Shown here in pieces: positions 38,914-48,150 of a DNA stretch of 64,000 nucleotides. The translations under genes and the position numbers were made by a program. Under the pieces are notes generated by a model. It did no database searches, had not been told where the DNA came from, and was given only the letters and a program-made list of their open reading frames with translations. This DNA is from Leuconostoc fallax KCTC 3537. Its GTDB lineage: Bacteria > Bacillota > Bacilli > Lactobacillales > Lactobacillaceae. Position 1 is the first letter of the stretch; the number at the start of each line of letters is the position of its first letter. The stretch spans positions 62,001-126,000 of the forward strand of contig NZ_AEIZ01000026.1 in assembly GCF_000165675.1 (NCBI RefSeq), given 5' to 3'.

Positions 38914-39747
38914 ATGCGACCATTACAAGCCAAAATCATCGCAGATTTGCATGTGCAACCCACAATAAATCCCGAGGCTGAAATTCAACGTTCTGTTGAA
39001 TTTTTGAAACAATATTTAATCAATAATCCGCAATACAATAGCTTAGTTATTGCAATTTCAGGTGGACAAGATTCCACACTCGCTGGTAAAATCGGCCAAC
39101 TAGCCATTAATGAATTACGTGCAAGCCAATTCAACATGCCCTATCAATTCATCGCCATTCGTCAACCTTATGGTGAGCAACAAGACGAAGAAGATGCACA
39201 AGCTGCGCTGGACTTTATTCAACCAGATAAGGTTATAACAACAAATATTCAAGCAGCAACTGATGCCATGACACGTGATTTACGGTCAGCCGGCCTAGTT
39301 GTGGATGATTTGAGTCGTGGTTCAATCAAGCCCAAAATGCGAATGATTGCCCAGTACGCCGTGGCTAGAGAACATAACGGTGTCGTTATCGGTACGGATC
39401 ATGCGGCTGAAGCTTTTGCTGGTTTCTTCACCAAATACGGTGATGGCGGTACAGATATTAATCCATTATGGCGTTTAAACAAGCGTCAAGGTCGTGATAT
39501 GCTTATCGCCCTAAATGCGCCCAGTTCACTATATGAAAAAGTACCAAGTGCTGATTTAGAAGATGACCGACCACAATTGCCAGATGAAGTTGCTCTAGGT
39601 GTCACATACGAAAATATTGATAACTATTTAGAGGGTAAGTCAATCCCAACAAGTGATGCAGAAAAAATTGAACAGCTCTATTTGACAAGTCAACATAAGC
39701 GACATCAACCTGTCACAATTTACGACACTTGGTTCTACAATAAATAA
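38914..39747 (+). CDS. nadE: NAD+ synthetase (ammonia-dependent)
   Basis: Final step of NAD synthesis, amidating deamido-NAD. The ATP pyrophosphatase loop is [12 protein letters not shown]. Other family blocks are [20 protein letters not shown] and [17 protein letters not shown]. Two adjacent ATGs follow GGAGGAAA. The second (38914, 6 nt from the site) has better spacing than the first and gives 277 residues. Monocistronic, ending at a bidirectional terminator shared with pta. Confidence 0.95.
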   Translation: MRPLQAKIIADLHVQPTINPEAEIQRSVEFLKQYLINNPQYNSLVIAISGGQDSTLAGKIGQLAINELRASQFNMPYQFIAIRQPYGEQQDEEDAQAALDFIQPDKVITTNIQAATDAMTRDLRSAGLVVDDLSRGSIKPKMRMIAQYAVAREHNGVVIGTDHAAEAFAGFFTKYGDGGTDINPLWRLNKRQGRDMLIALNAPSSLYEKVPSADLEDDRPQLPDEVALGVTYENIDNYLEGKSIPTSDAEKIEQLYLTSQHKRHQPVTIYDTWFYNK

Positions 39748-39773
39748 AAGAAGCCCCATTGAGGGCTTCTTTT
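39744..39773. terminator. Bidirectional terminator between nadE and pta
   Basis: AAAAGAAGCCC / GGGCTTCTTTT stem with six-base loop, T-rich flanks on both strands. Confidence 0.9.
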
Positions 39774-39778
39774 ATTTA

Positions 39779-40762
39779 TTATACTAAAGCTTGCGTAGCT
39801 GTAATAATTGCTACTTTATAAATATCTTCTTCGTTCGCACCACGGCTCAAGTCAGATACTGGCTTAGCTAAGCCTTGCAAAATTGGCCCAATGGCTTCAA
39901 AACCACCCAATCTCTGGGCAATCTTGTAACCAATATTTCCAGCTTCCAAACTTGGGAAAACAAAAACATTAGCTTGCCCAGCTACTTGAGAATCTGGTGC
40001 TTTAGATTTAGCAACATTTTCAACAAAAGCAGCATCGAACTGTAACTCCCCATCGATTTTATCAGCTAAATCTGGTGCTAAATCTTTAGCCAATTGTGTT
40101 GCTTGCGCAACCTTATCAACTGTAGGATGTTGTGCTGAACCTTTGGTTGAAAAACTAAGCATTGCCACCTTAGGATCAATATCAAATACCTGTGCTGTTT
40201 TGGCAGATTGAACAGCAATTTCAGCCATTGTTTGTGCATCAATATCAATATTAATTGCTGCATCTGCAAACACATAACGTTCATCACCCTTTTGCATGAT
40301 GAATGCACCAGAAATTCGTGATGAACCAGGTGCTGTTTTAATAATTTGCAGTGCTGGACGAACTGTATCACCAGTGGGATGTGTTGCACCAGATACCATA
40401 CCATCTGCTATCCCCATATAAACCAACATGGTGCCAAAATAATTAACATTCTTCAGCCATTTAGCTGCTGTTGCACTATCTGTTTTGCCTTTACGACGTT
40501 GTACTAAAGCAGCATTCAAAGCTTCTAATTTACTTTCAGGATATGTCAAAGGATCAATAACTTTAACTTGGCTTAAGTCAAAATGATGTTCTGCGGCAGT
40601 TTGATCAATTGCCACTTCATTGCCTAGTAAAATAACATTAACTAATCCCTCATCCGCTAAACGCACCGCTGCACCTTGGATACGTGAATCTTCTCCTTCG
40701 GGGAAAACAATGGTTTTGTGTTGATCAGATATTTTAGACTTTAATTGTTCAAATATATTCAT
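39779..40762 (-). CDS. pta: Phosphate acetyltransferase
   Basis: Interconverts acetyl-CoA and acetyl phosphate. In heterofermentative leuconostocs it links acetyl phosphate from phosphoketolase to the ethanol branch that regenerates NAD+. The 327 residues contain KTIVFPEGEDSRI, GMVSGATHPTGDTVRPALQIIKT, GELQFDAAF and FPSLEAGNIGYKIAQRLG, all typical of Pta. A perfect TATAAT lies ~60 bp upstream of the start. Confidence 0.97.
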   Translation of the reverse strand: MNIFEQLKSKISDQHKTIVFPEGEDSRIQGAAVRLADEGLVNVILLGNEVAIDQTAAEHHFDLSQVKVIDPLTYPESKLEALNAALVQRRKGKTDSATAAKWLKNVNYFGTMLVYMGIADGMVSGATHPTGDTVRPALQIIKTAPGSSRISGAFIMQKGDERYVFADAAINIDIDAQTMAEIAVQSAKTAQVFDIDPKVAMLSFSTKGSAQHPTVDKVAQATQLAKDLAPDLADKIDGELQFDAAFVENVAKSKAPDSQVAGQANVFVFPSLEAGNIGYKIAQRLGGFEAIGPILQGLAKPVSDLSRGANEEDIYKVAIITATQALV

Positions 40763-40882
40763 TAGTTGCTCCTTATGATGGGTTTACAGATCAAAATAGG
40801 TAATGACATACCTCATACTCTCATTATATCGTATAGTTTGACCCAGGTATATATAAGCACCTTAATTTGTGATTTTAATCAC

Positions 40883-41540
40883 TTATTTTAACCAATCAAT
40901 GGGTTCTCGGCCATTTTTCTCCAAGAAATGATTCGCTTTTGAGAAAGGTTCACTACCAAAAAACCACGATAAGCAGATAATGGGCTAGGATGTGCACTTT
41001 TTAAAATCAAATGTTTTTGACTATCAATCAATTTACTCTTAGATTGTGCATATTTCCCCCATAGAATAAAGACCTTTGGCGCATCATCATCACTTGCAAT
41101 TTGAATTAAACAGTCTGTTAATGGTTCCCAGATCTGATTAGCATGTGCATTAGCATGATGTTCTGGGACTGTTAAAACACTATTTAGCAATAACACACCT
41201 TGTTGCGCCCAGCTCACTAAATCATGTGATTGACGCTGACCAATATCTGTTGACAATTCCTTTAAAATATTTTTCAAAGATGGTGGTGCTGGTACATCAT
41301 CTGGTACGGAAAAGCTTAATCCCTGCGCTTGCCTTTCTTCATGATAAGGGTCTTGGCCCATAATGACAACTTTGGTCTTGTTTAGTGGTGTAACCTCTAA
41401 AGCCGAAAATATTTATTTTGTGGTGGATAGATTGTTTGCCCGGTCGCATAAGTTGATGCAATAAATGCTGCAACGCTTTTTAAGTATTCTGGTGTTAATT
41501 TTTCTTTAATTGGGTGTGCCCAAGTGGTATGTGATAACAA
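40883..41540 (-). CDS. ung: Uracil-DNA glycosylase (two frameshifts)
   Basis: Removes uracil from DNA. The catalytic water-activating motif is GQDPYHE and the DNA-binding loop [11 protein letters not shown] is present near the end. Two one-base gaps break the frame: an A run near 41400 (between PPQNK and [12 protein letters not shown]) and a T run near 40960 (after YRGF). Correcting both gives 219 residues ending GREPIDWLK, the normal size. The inferred start is a TTG at 41540, 6 nt after AGGAG. Confidence 0.93.
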
Positions 41541-41588
41541 AGTTTTCTCCTCTTCATGTTAAAATGATGATGAAAGGTAGCAAATACT

Positions 41589-42131
41589 ATGAGTACTTTC
41601 TATTTACGACAACGACATCAATTAGATAACGGTGTAAATATGGTCTTTGATGATGCGTTTCATGCGGTTTATTTGGTTGCGGGACGTTCCGGAAAAAAGC
41701 ACGATGAAATTTCAGTTTATGATATGTCAGGTAATGTCTTAGTCCGTATAGAACAAACGTCTTTTGGTATTTTACCAAGATTCAATCTTCGATACCATGG
41801 CCAAGTGATTGGCTCTATTAGCCTTACTTTTGGTCATCTTGGCGACTTCGTTTTTATTCGTAAACTTAATTGGTTAATTTCTGGTAATTTCATTGCTAAC
41901 CGTTATATTATAACGCATAATACAAAAAAACTTCTCAGTGTAAAGCCTTCCCATCAACCAGACGGCATTTATAACAAACTTAATGTTACATATGACACCC
42001 AAGCACCTTTGCATATTGCAATTGTTGCATTATTAGATATTTGGGGCATTCGGTCATCTCTACTGCGTCACTTTAAGTGGTTACCAGGTCAAAAGGGTAT
42101 CTATAATATTACAATGAGCCGTAAGTGTTAA
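41589..42131 (+). CDS. LURP-one-related / tubby-like beta-barrel protein (tentative)
   Basis: A 180-residue protein. The repeating pattern of short beta strands with turns, such as ISVYDMSGNVLVRIEQ, IGSISLTFGHLGDFVFIRK and YIITHNTKKLLSV, resembles the LURP-one/tubby C-terminal fold (YxjI-like) of bacteria. One helix (APLHIAIVALLDIWGI, ~141-156) runs through the barrel in such folds. No enzyme motif is present. It is divergent from ung, with GAAAGG 11 nt before the ATG. Confidence 0.5.
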   Translation: MSTFYLRQRHQLDNGVNMVFDDAFHAVYLVAGRSGKKHDEISVYDMSGNVLVRIEQTSFGILPRFNLRYHGQVIGSISLTFGHLGDFVFIRKLNWLISGNFIANRYIITHNTKKLLSVKPSHQPDGIYNKLNVTYDTQAPLHIAIVALLDIWGIRSSLLRHFKWLPGQKGIYNITMSRKC

Positions 42132-42217
42132 CTATCTATAACTAAAAGTAAGTGGAATTTCTATTTAATGTTATACTGATAATAGTAATTAACGATGATA
42201 TTCAATTGGAGGTTCTA

Positions 42218-43072
42218 ATGTCACTTAACGATACTTACACACTGAGCAACGGGGTTAAAATACCTGTCATTGGTTTTGGTACTTGGCAAGCACCGGATGG
42301 CGATGTCGCTTATCAATCAGTTCGTAGCGCCCTTGATAATGGCTATCGTCATATTGATACAGCAGCTATTTATGGTAACGAAGTGTCCGTTGGTCGTGCT
42401 ATTGCCGATTCGGGTATTGCGCGTCATGAATTATTTATCACTACTAAGCTGTGGAATGATGCGCACGATTACGATAGTGCACGGCAAGCCTTTCAGACTT
42501 CACTTGACCGTCTAGGCTTGGATTATGTTGATTTATACCTTATTCATTGGCCTAATCCCAAGCATTTACGTCAAAATAATCAATGGGAAATCGGTAACGC
42601 TGAAGCATGGCGTGCGATGGAAGATATTTATCAAGCTGGTAAAGCCCGTGCGATCGGCGTTTCAAATTTTCAAATAAGTGATTTAAAATCTTTAGAAAAG
42701 CATCAAAGTATTGCACCGATGGTTAACCAAAACTTCTTAAATCCATCCGATCAACAAAGTGAATTGGTTCAATATAATCAACAGCATAACATCCTAAATG
42801 AAGCTTATTCCCCACTGGGTACCGGTAAATTATTGTCAAACCCAGTTATTGAAAATATTTCCCAAAAATATAACAAATCAGTTGCCCAAATTTTAATTCG
42901 ATGGTCACTTGATAAAGGATTTTTACCCTTACCAAAATCAACACATGCTGACTACATCAAAGCTAATACTGACGTTTTTGATTTCAGTCTATCTGCTGAT
43001 GATATCCAACAGTTGGATAATTTATCTGGCAGTGCAGGATTACATTTAGATGCTAGCCAGGCTGACTTTTAA
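42218..43072 (+). CDS. Aldo/keto reductase
   Basis: NADPH-dependent reductase of 2,5-diketo-gluconate reductase type. The catalytic tetrad is seen as Asp and Tyr in RHIDTAAIYGNE, Lys in TTKLWND and His in YLIHWPNP; the cofactor loop SNFQ and LIRW...PLPKSTH follow. Start chosen at 42218 behind TTGGAGG, giving 284 residues; 22 upstream in-frame codons are not part of the protein. Substrate unknown. Confidence 0.93.
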   Translation: MSLNDTYTLSNGVKIPVIGFGTWQAPDGDVAYQSVRSALDNGYRHIDTAAIYGNEVSVGRAIADSGIARHELFITTKLWNDAHDYDSARQAFQTSLDRLGLDYVDLYLIHWPNPKHLRQNNQWEIGNAEAWRAMEDIYQAGKARAIGVSNFQISDLKSLEKHQSIAPMVNQNFLNPSDQQSELVQYNQQHNILNEAYSPLGTGKLLSNPVIENISQKYNKSVAQILIRWSLDKGFLPLPKSTHADYIKANTDVFDFSLSADDIQQLDNLSGSAGLHLDASQADF

Positions 43073-43088
43073 AAATACCTCTAACTAT

Positions 43089-43121
43089 AAAAAACTACAC
43101 CAATGTTTGGTATAGTTTTTT
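43089..43121. terminator. Terminator between the aldo/keto reductase and APC permease genes
   Basis: Stem AACTACACCAA / TTGGTATAGTT (one mismatch) flanked by A and T runs, usable from both sides. Confidence 0.8.
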
Positions 43122-43137
43122 ATATTAGAGGTATTAT

Positions 43138-44579
43138 TTACGAAGTGCTTAATTCTGTTTTTATTTTTATAGAATGCCGTGTTCCATAAAAAATATATAC
43201 AAGTACACCTATCAAAAACCAAAATCCGGCTAAAATTTTAGCATCAATGTTTAACTGAAAGAACAAAAATAATGAAGAAATTCCAGCTATGACAGGTAAT
43301 ACTGGATATAGCGGCATCTTAAATCCAGAATGATCGATATCATCACGACGCCGTAAAACTATAACCCCAAACGATATCATGGTAAAGGCAATAAGTGTTC
43401 CAGCAGAAACTAAATTAGTCAGCAAAGTTATTGGGAATATGGCACCCAAAATAATACTAATAATTGCTAATACGCTTAAAGCAATAGACGGTGTTCCTGA
43501 TTTATTAGTGCGTCCCATTGCTATTGGCAATAATCCATCTCTCCCTAAAGCATACATTAACCTCGATCCACCTAAAGATACGCCAATCAACATAGAAAAA
43601 ATACCAACAAGAGCTACAAGTGATAAAATATTAGCCACAAATAGGTGCCCCGATTGACGTAAAGCCCAAGCAGCTGGATCAGTAATATTAGTGTACTTAG
43701 TATATTTAAACATTCCAACCATAACCAATGATGCTCCAATAAAAAGCATAGTAGCTAACCCGAGAGTAGCAAAAATAGCTCTAGGTACTGTTCTTTGGGC
43801 ATTACGAGCTTCCGCCGCATTAGACGTCATCATATCAAAACCTATGTATGCAAAAAATATTTGTGAGGCACCAGCTATAATTCCAGACCAACCGAAGCGT
43901 GTACCTCCTTCATTTTCAGGAATAAAAGGATGATAATTATGGATATTTATTGCTGTTAGTCCAACTGCAATAAATAAAATAATTACTGCAATTTTACCAA
44001 CAACAAGCCAATTTTCTACTCGAGCAGTATCTCTAATACCACGCGATAACAAGAACCATACTATGAGTATGGCAATAACAGCAAATAAATCAAAAAACAT
44101 ACCTGCCTTGGGATTAAATGTGCCAGATATAGCTTTTGGTATACTAATGCCAAAAGTAGATAAAAATCCTCTAATATATGCTGACCAGGCTGAAGCTGAA
44201 TAAGCCAACGCAATTAAATATTCCGCAAGTAGTGCCCATCCTGCAACCCATCCCCAAAATTCACCGTAAATAATATTTGACCAAGTATATGCAGACCCTG
44301 CAAAAGGCAACGCCGATGAAAATTCGGCATAAGCTAATGCTGATAGTCCAGCGACAACGGCCGCTATAATAAACGAAATAGCCACAGCCGGTCCTGCATA
44401 GTTAGCAGCAACCACCCCAGGTATTATAAAAATAGCAGCTCCAACAACAGTACCTATACCTATTGCTGTTAATTCCTTAGTGCCTAAAGCATTTCCATCT
44501 AGACGTTGATCTAAGCGCGTATATTCCTTAAGCGATGCCTTTCGGCTAAATTTTCTAAAAAAGATATCTTTCCACTCAT
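43138..44579 (-). CDS. APC permease of the CAT/BcaP type (one frameshift)
   Basis: A 12-helix amino-acid permease with LGTKELTAIGIGTVVGAAIFIIPG and AYAEFSSALPFAGSAYTW, the pattern of cationic/branched-chain (YfnA, BcaP) transporters. As written, the frame opens at a TTG (44595) with an unlikely N-terminus. An ATG at 44579 in another frame starts MSGKISFF, and one extra T near 44560 joins it to RKFSRKASLKEYTR, giving 480 residues. It follows the Leu-leader-controlled PTS_EIIC_2 gene by ~56 bp without a visible terminator, so branched-chain amino-acid transport is a reasonable inference. Confidence 0.85.
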
Positions 44580-44635
44580 TACTACATATCCCCAAAACTA
44601 TTTATTAATTATTGCCAAGCTTATTTAAAGTGCTA

Positions 44636-45781
44636 TTAAATCATTTCCAAATGCAGCTGTTGCGGTTTTGCCCAACCCATTTTACGCATAATTCGATAGC
44701 CAACAAAAGATACAATCACCGGCACACCAACACCAATGCCCATATAAGCAGCAAAGGCAACTGGGTTTGAACCAGCTAATGCTAATGGTACGATAAATGA
44801 ATTAAAACCAATGCCTGCCATTGAAAAAGGTGCTGTGACATGGAAAACCATTGTCGCAATTGGTGCGGCAATTGCAGCACCAATCATTGGCGGTATGATC
44901 AAAGCTGGATTTTGTGTTAAATTAGGAAATTGAATTTTTGGTGTCACAATGCCTTGCGCAATCGTGGCACCAATTTTATTTTCTTGAAATGACATTGCAG
45001 GAAAGCCAACAAACACAGCTGTTGTCCCAATTAATATGGCACCAGCAGCTTCAGCTGAAGTGACACCGGTCGCACCAATTGCTACAGCCAACGCTGCCGC
45101 TGAGGCTGGTGTCATTGTCATTGCACCAAATGCCATCGCCACAACTGCTGTACCAACAATGGGATTTACAGCGACACTAGCAGCAATAAACTGCCCCACT
45201 GCTACCAAGAACGGTGTTGTAATCATTGCCAAGTAGTAACCTGACACAGTGCCAATAATAGTCGTCGCAGCTGGAACAATCACCATGTCCAAAGGCGTCT
45301 TACCGCTTAACCATTTACCAAATAGAACAGCAATCAATCCAGCAATCACCGCTGAAATAGGTTGCCCTGTTGTCATCACAGCTGATCCAGCAATTTGCGA
45401 ACTGGCATATCCTGTAGCCGTAATGCCTTGAACAGTTTTATCAGTAAAGAACACAGCATTAGCGCCGACAGTAGAGGCAGCCATAGCAGCAAACATGACC
45501 ATTGTATTGGTTTTCATTTGTGAAGCAATAGCAGCACCAAACGCTGCAGGTAACATGACTTTTGTAATCGCACCCATTTGTGCCATTGGTGCCCAATCAA
45601 TAAAACCAGCAATAGTCTGTAGCAACAGCCCCATACCTAATGTTACCAAAATAGCATTAGATACCGCTGCGCTGACGTTATAGATTGTCTCTTTTACAGT
45701 GCCGGCATGTCTATTCTTTTTGCCAATCATCTGTTGTACATTTTCTCTTTGTTGTGAAGCTGAATTCTGGGCCATACTCAT
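44636..45781 (-). CDS. PTS_EIIC_2-type membrane protein, copy A (Leu-attenuated)
   Basis: A 381-residue polytopic protein of the family labelled PTS EIIC (PF13303 type), with about ten hydrophobic segments. It has the blocks TTGQPISAVIAGL, SGKTPLDMVIVPA, MTPASAAALAVAIGA and VTPKIQFPNL. No EIIA, EIIB or sugar enzyme is nearby. A leader peptide ending in a run of Leu codons and a transcription attenuator precede it, which argues for a role in branched-chain amino-acid transport or homeostasis rather than sugar uptake. A close paralogue is at 62809-63966. A permease gene follows downstream. Confidence 0.85.
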   Translation of the reverse strand: MSMAQNSASQQRENVQQMIGKKNRHAGTVKETIYNVSAAVSNAILVTLGMGLLLQTIAGFIDWAPMAQMGAITKVMLPAAFGAAIASQMKTNTMVMFAAMAASTVGANAVFFTDKTVQGITATGYASSQIAGSAVMTTGQPISAVIAGLIAVLFGKWLSGKTPLDMVIVPAATTIIGTVSGYYLAMITTPFLVAVGQFIAASVAVNPIVGTAVVAMAFGAMTMTPASAAALAVAIGATGVTSAEAAGAILIGTTAVFVGFPAMSFQENKIGATIAQGIVTPKIQFPNLTQNPALIIPPMIGAAIAAPIATMVFHVTAPFSMAGIGFNSFIVPLALAGSNPVAFAAYMGIGVGVPVIVSFVGYRIMRKMGWAKPQQLHLEMI

Positions 45782-45833
45782 TCTCCGTTTCCTCTTTCAA
45801 AGCAATTCGTCCAACAAGCATATCGTGTATACA

Positions 45834-45951
45834 TAAAAAACGTCCCACGATTGCTCGTTAGGACGTTTGTCAATAATACATTTCCCTAACCAGCTACTAA
45901 ACTAACTTGGTGTCTAGTAGCTGGTATAACGCAAATAACAACCAACTAGAC
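45834..45951 (-). promoter_or_regulatory. Leu-responsive transcription attenuator
   Basis: Mutually exclusive pairings on the minus strand: segment 1 (45942-45951, GTCTAGTTGG) pairs with 2 (45912-45924, CCAGCTACTAGAC). Segment 2 pairs with 3 (45885-45899, TAGTAGCTGGTTAGG) over 10 bp. Segment 3 pairs through GTTAGG with CCTAAC of segment 4 (45857-45862). Segments 4 and 5 form the terminator (45839-45867, AACGTCC / GGACGTT with an inner ACGA / TCGT stem) followed by T6. Segment 1 begins one base after the leader stop codon. Stalling at the first Leu codons would leave 1:2 free to form, allowing the 3:4 antiterminator. Confidence 0.8.
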
Positions 45952-45952
45952 T

Positions 45953-46012
45953 CTAGATGAGTAAGAGGTTGAGGAGAAGTGTTTGATTCAAGCGAACATA
46001 TTGGTTTGTCAT
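45953..46012 (-). CDS. Leader peptide, Leu-rich (19 residues)
   Basis: Starts at an ATG 9 nt after AGGAG and encodes MTNQYVRLNQT then LLLNLLLI and a TAG stop. Six Leu codons (CTT CTC CTC, then CTC TTA CTC) and one Ile codon lie within the last eight codons. It stands directly before an attenuator, and is inferred to sense charged tRNA-Leu through ribosome stalling. Confidence 0.82.
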   Translation of the reverse strand: MTNQYVRLNQTLLLNLLLI

Positions 46013-46048
46013 GATTCATTTCTCCTATCTATTTTTATTATGCGTATA

Positions 46049-46077
46049 ACTATATCTTGATTATAATAAAATGTCAA
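46049..46077 (-). promoter_or_regulatory. Promoter of the Leu leader operon
   Basis: TTGACA (46072-46077), 17 bp, TATAGT (46049-46054) on the minus strand. Confidence 0.85.
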
Positions 46078-46116
46078 CTTATTTTTAATATTTCTCATAA
46101 TTTTATTACCGAAAAT

Positions 46117-46145
46117 TTTAACCATTATCCTAATAATGTTATAAT
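46117..46145 (+). promoter_or_regulatory. Promoter of the 46166 gene
   Basis: TTTAAC (46117-46122), 17 bp, perfect TATAAT (46140-46145) with an upstream TGT (extended -10). Divergent from the Leu leader promoter. Confidence 0.7.
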
Positions 46146-46165
46146 AGACCGACACGGAGGATTAC

Positions 46166-46495
46166 ATGATAAAACGTCTTTTTACATACATTGGTATTAT
46201 TGTCACAATTATTGTTGTCTTATTAATTAGTATTCCAGTTATTTTAGCCCTACTGGGAGTTGCTGTACCTGTTATCTTGTCACTGATTGCAATTGCCGCG
46301 CTTTTTGTACTTATACTCGTTGCCATTATTGGCATTACTGCCTTAATTTTATTCTGGCGAATGCGGCATATGATGAAACAAAATCAATCATTTGACTTTA
46401 ATCACAACGATCAGCATTATTCTTTTTATTTTAATGATCAGACATCCTATTCAAAACATCGTAAAGATGTAACCCAGGAATCAGAAGATGATTGA
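46166..46495 (+). CDS. Hypothetical small membrane protein
   Basis: A 109-residue protein. Two or three closely packed hydrophobic segments fill residues ~8-70 (rich in Ile, Leu and Val), followed by a positively charged link (WRMRHMMKQ) and a polar, His/Tyr-rich cytoplasmic tail ending ESEDD. Function unknown. GGAGGATTAC precedes the ATG. It overlaps the next gene by eight bases, so the two are coupled. Confidence 0.75.
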   Translation: MIKRLFTYIGIIVTIIVVLLISIPVILALLGVAVPVILSLIAIAALFVLILVAIIGITALILFWRMRHMMKQNQSFDFNHNDQHYSFYFNDQTSYSKHRKDVTQESEDD

Positions 46496-47223
46496 TTATC
46501 CAGACTATCTTAAAAGTTTAGAATTGCTCCAACGCTACTATCAGCAGCAGCCTAAAATAATAAAAAAGTGACATGTATCTTGTCAACGTTACAACAACTA
46601 GCCCAGCGGCAATTACCATCCACTGATATGCCATACATACCGCTTACAGCACAAAATTATTGGACGGCATTGAATCACGACCCCCAACATATTACCCTTC
46701 TAGATAATACGTTAAATGATTTTAGACAAGTGTTAATCGAGCAATTCGGTATATGGCATTTACCAAATCAACAGTGGATTAATGATTTACATCATTTTAT
46801 TTCTGGCCGAACATCACTAGAAATCATGGCTGGAAATGGTGTTATTAGTGCTCAATTATCGCAATTGGGTGATGATATACTGGCAACTGACAATCTCAAT
46901 TGGCACGGTCAAGATAATGAAACCCCTACTCCTTGGTTGCCTGTAGTGCATCAGGACGCGCTGCACACAGTGCAACAAAAAGCACATCTTATTGATGTAA
47001 TCATCTTAAGTTGGGCACCAGATACTAGTTATACTGATTTAGACATACTGCGTTGGCTCAGGTCTACTCATTGGCCTGGTGATTTTATTATCATTGGCGA
47101 AAAAATGGTAGTACCAATTCATCAGCTTTTTGGCAAGCTGCCACATTAACACAACCGCAACGCCTTAATCAGCATCATCAACCTTTTGACTATTTTCAAG
47201 ATCAGGTATGGTTGGTCAAATAA
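46488..47223 (+). CDS. SAM-dependent methyltransferase-like protein (two frameshifts)
   Basis: The central motif LEIMAGNGVISAQLSQLGDDILATDN matches motifs I and II of class I methyltransferases (Gly-rich loop and acidic end of strand 2), and VIILSWAPDTSYTDLDILRWL follows at the position of motif IV-V. Two frame breaks are repaired by one base each: an A run near 46566 (between QPKIIKK and VTCILSTLQQL) and a T run near 47135 (after HQLF). The restored protein has 245 residues, ending FQDQVWLVK. Substrate unknown. Coupled to the small membrane protein upstream. Confidence 0.75.
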
Positions 47224-47255
47224 AAAGAAGCCTAACCATGGCTTCTTTTATTTTC
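47223..47255. terminator. Bidirectional terminator shared with the folD coding end
   Basis: AAAAGAAGCC / GGCTTCTTTT stem. On the minus strand the last folD codons (KRSHG and stop) run through this hairpin, so the terminator is part of the gene. Confidence 0.85.
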
Positions 47256-48086
47256 AGCTAATGTCACTGTACTCTCTAATAGCGTTGCAATTGTCATGGG
47301 CCCAACGCCACCTGGAACTGGTGTAATATAACTCGCTACTGCTTCAGCACTTTCAAAATCAACGTCACCAGTTGCCTTCTGATTGACAACATTCATACCA
47401 ACATCAATGACAACAGCACCAGGCTTTAGATCTGCACCACTAATGAAATTAGGGATACCAACACCAACCGTCACAATATCAGCTTGCTTGAGATATTCTT
47501 TTAGTTGTGCTGCTGGTGTATAACGATGGGCCAATGTCACAGTTGCATCAGCATTAGTTAATAAGGCTGCCATTGGTCGACCAAAAAGTTGGGAACGCCC
47601 GATTACCAATGCCTGCTTACCAAAAGTTTCAATATCATATTCACGCAATAAGGACATGACACCTTGTGGTGTAGCTGCCACTGTGTATTCTTCTGGTGAA
47701 TCAGCAAAGAGCATACCTTGATTTGTTGCGCCTAAACCATCGGCATCTTTACTAGGTAATACAGCAGAAAAAATATGACGCTCGTTAACATTTTCAGGTA
47801 ACGGACTTTGAATCAAGATGCCAGTTATATGATCATCTTCATTCAAACGTTCAACAATTTTTAAAACGTCAGCCGTAGTCGCATGTGCATCTACTGGAAT
47901 ATCTTGTGTTTGAATGCCTACTTTTTCAGCTGCGCGTGCTTTCATACCCACATAGAGTTCACTACCCTTATTATCAGGATCATACACTACTGCTAAGGTC
48001 AATGGGTCTGTCAATGCTTCTACACGTTGCAGTGTTTTTGCATGGATTTGTTTTGCTAACTTTTTACCGTCTAAAATTATTGCCAT
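47232..48086 (-). CDS. folD: Bifunctional methylenetetrahydrofolate dehydrogenase/cyclohydrolase
   Basis: Oxidises 5,10-methylene-THF and hydrolyses methenyl-THF, supplying formyl units for purines and initiator tRNA. The 284 residues hold the active-site Tyr/Lys region YVGMKARAAEKVGI, ILIQSPLPENVN, the NADP-binding VIGRSQLFGRPMAALL and the family signature TPVPGGVGPMTIATLL. Its end lies inside a terminator stem. Confidence 0.97.
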   Translation of the reverse strand: MAIILDGKKLAKQIHAKTLQRVEALTDPLTLAVVYDPDNKGSELYVGMKARAAEKVGIQTQDIPVDAHATTADVLKIVERLNEDDHITGILIQSPLPENVNERHIFSAVLPSKDADGLGATNQGMLFADSPEEYTVAATPQGVMSLLREYDIETFGKQALVIGRSQLFGRPMAALLTNADATVTLAHRYTPAAQLKEYLKQADIVTVGVGIPNFISGADLKPGAVVIDVGMNVVNQKATGDVDFESAEAVASYITPVPGGVGPMTIATLLESTVTLAENKRSHG

Positions 48087-48150
48087 AATATCTCCCTGTG
48101 GTTCGTCCTAATGTTATACTATATCAAGTTATTATAATGGAGATTTAGCT

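Noticed and set aside
40883-41540. Loss of ung as a real mutation
   Set aside because: Both breaks lie at short A/T runs and the corrected protein has normal length and ends.
44636-45781. Sugar PTS component as literal function
   Set aside because: No EIIA, EIIB, sugar enzyme or sugar regulator is adjacent to either copy, and both are controlled by amino-acid-codon leader peptides. The family name is kept only as a family label.
45912-46016. Alternative leader ORF starting at the ATG two bases after AGGAG (46016)
   Set aside because: The ATG is too close to the Shine-Dalgarno, and the frame passes through the pairing segments. The ATG at 46012 has proper spacing and a clean Leu run ending just before segment 1.
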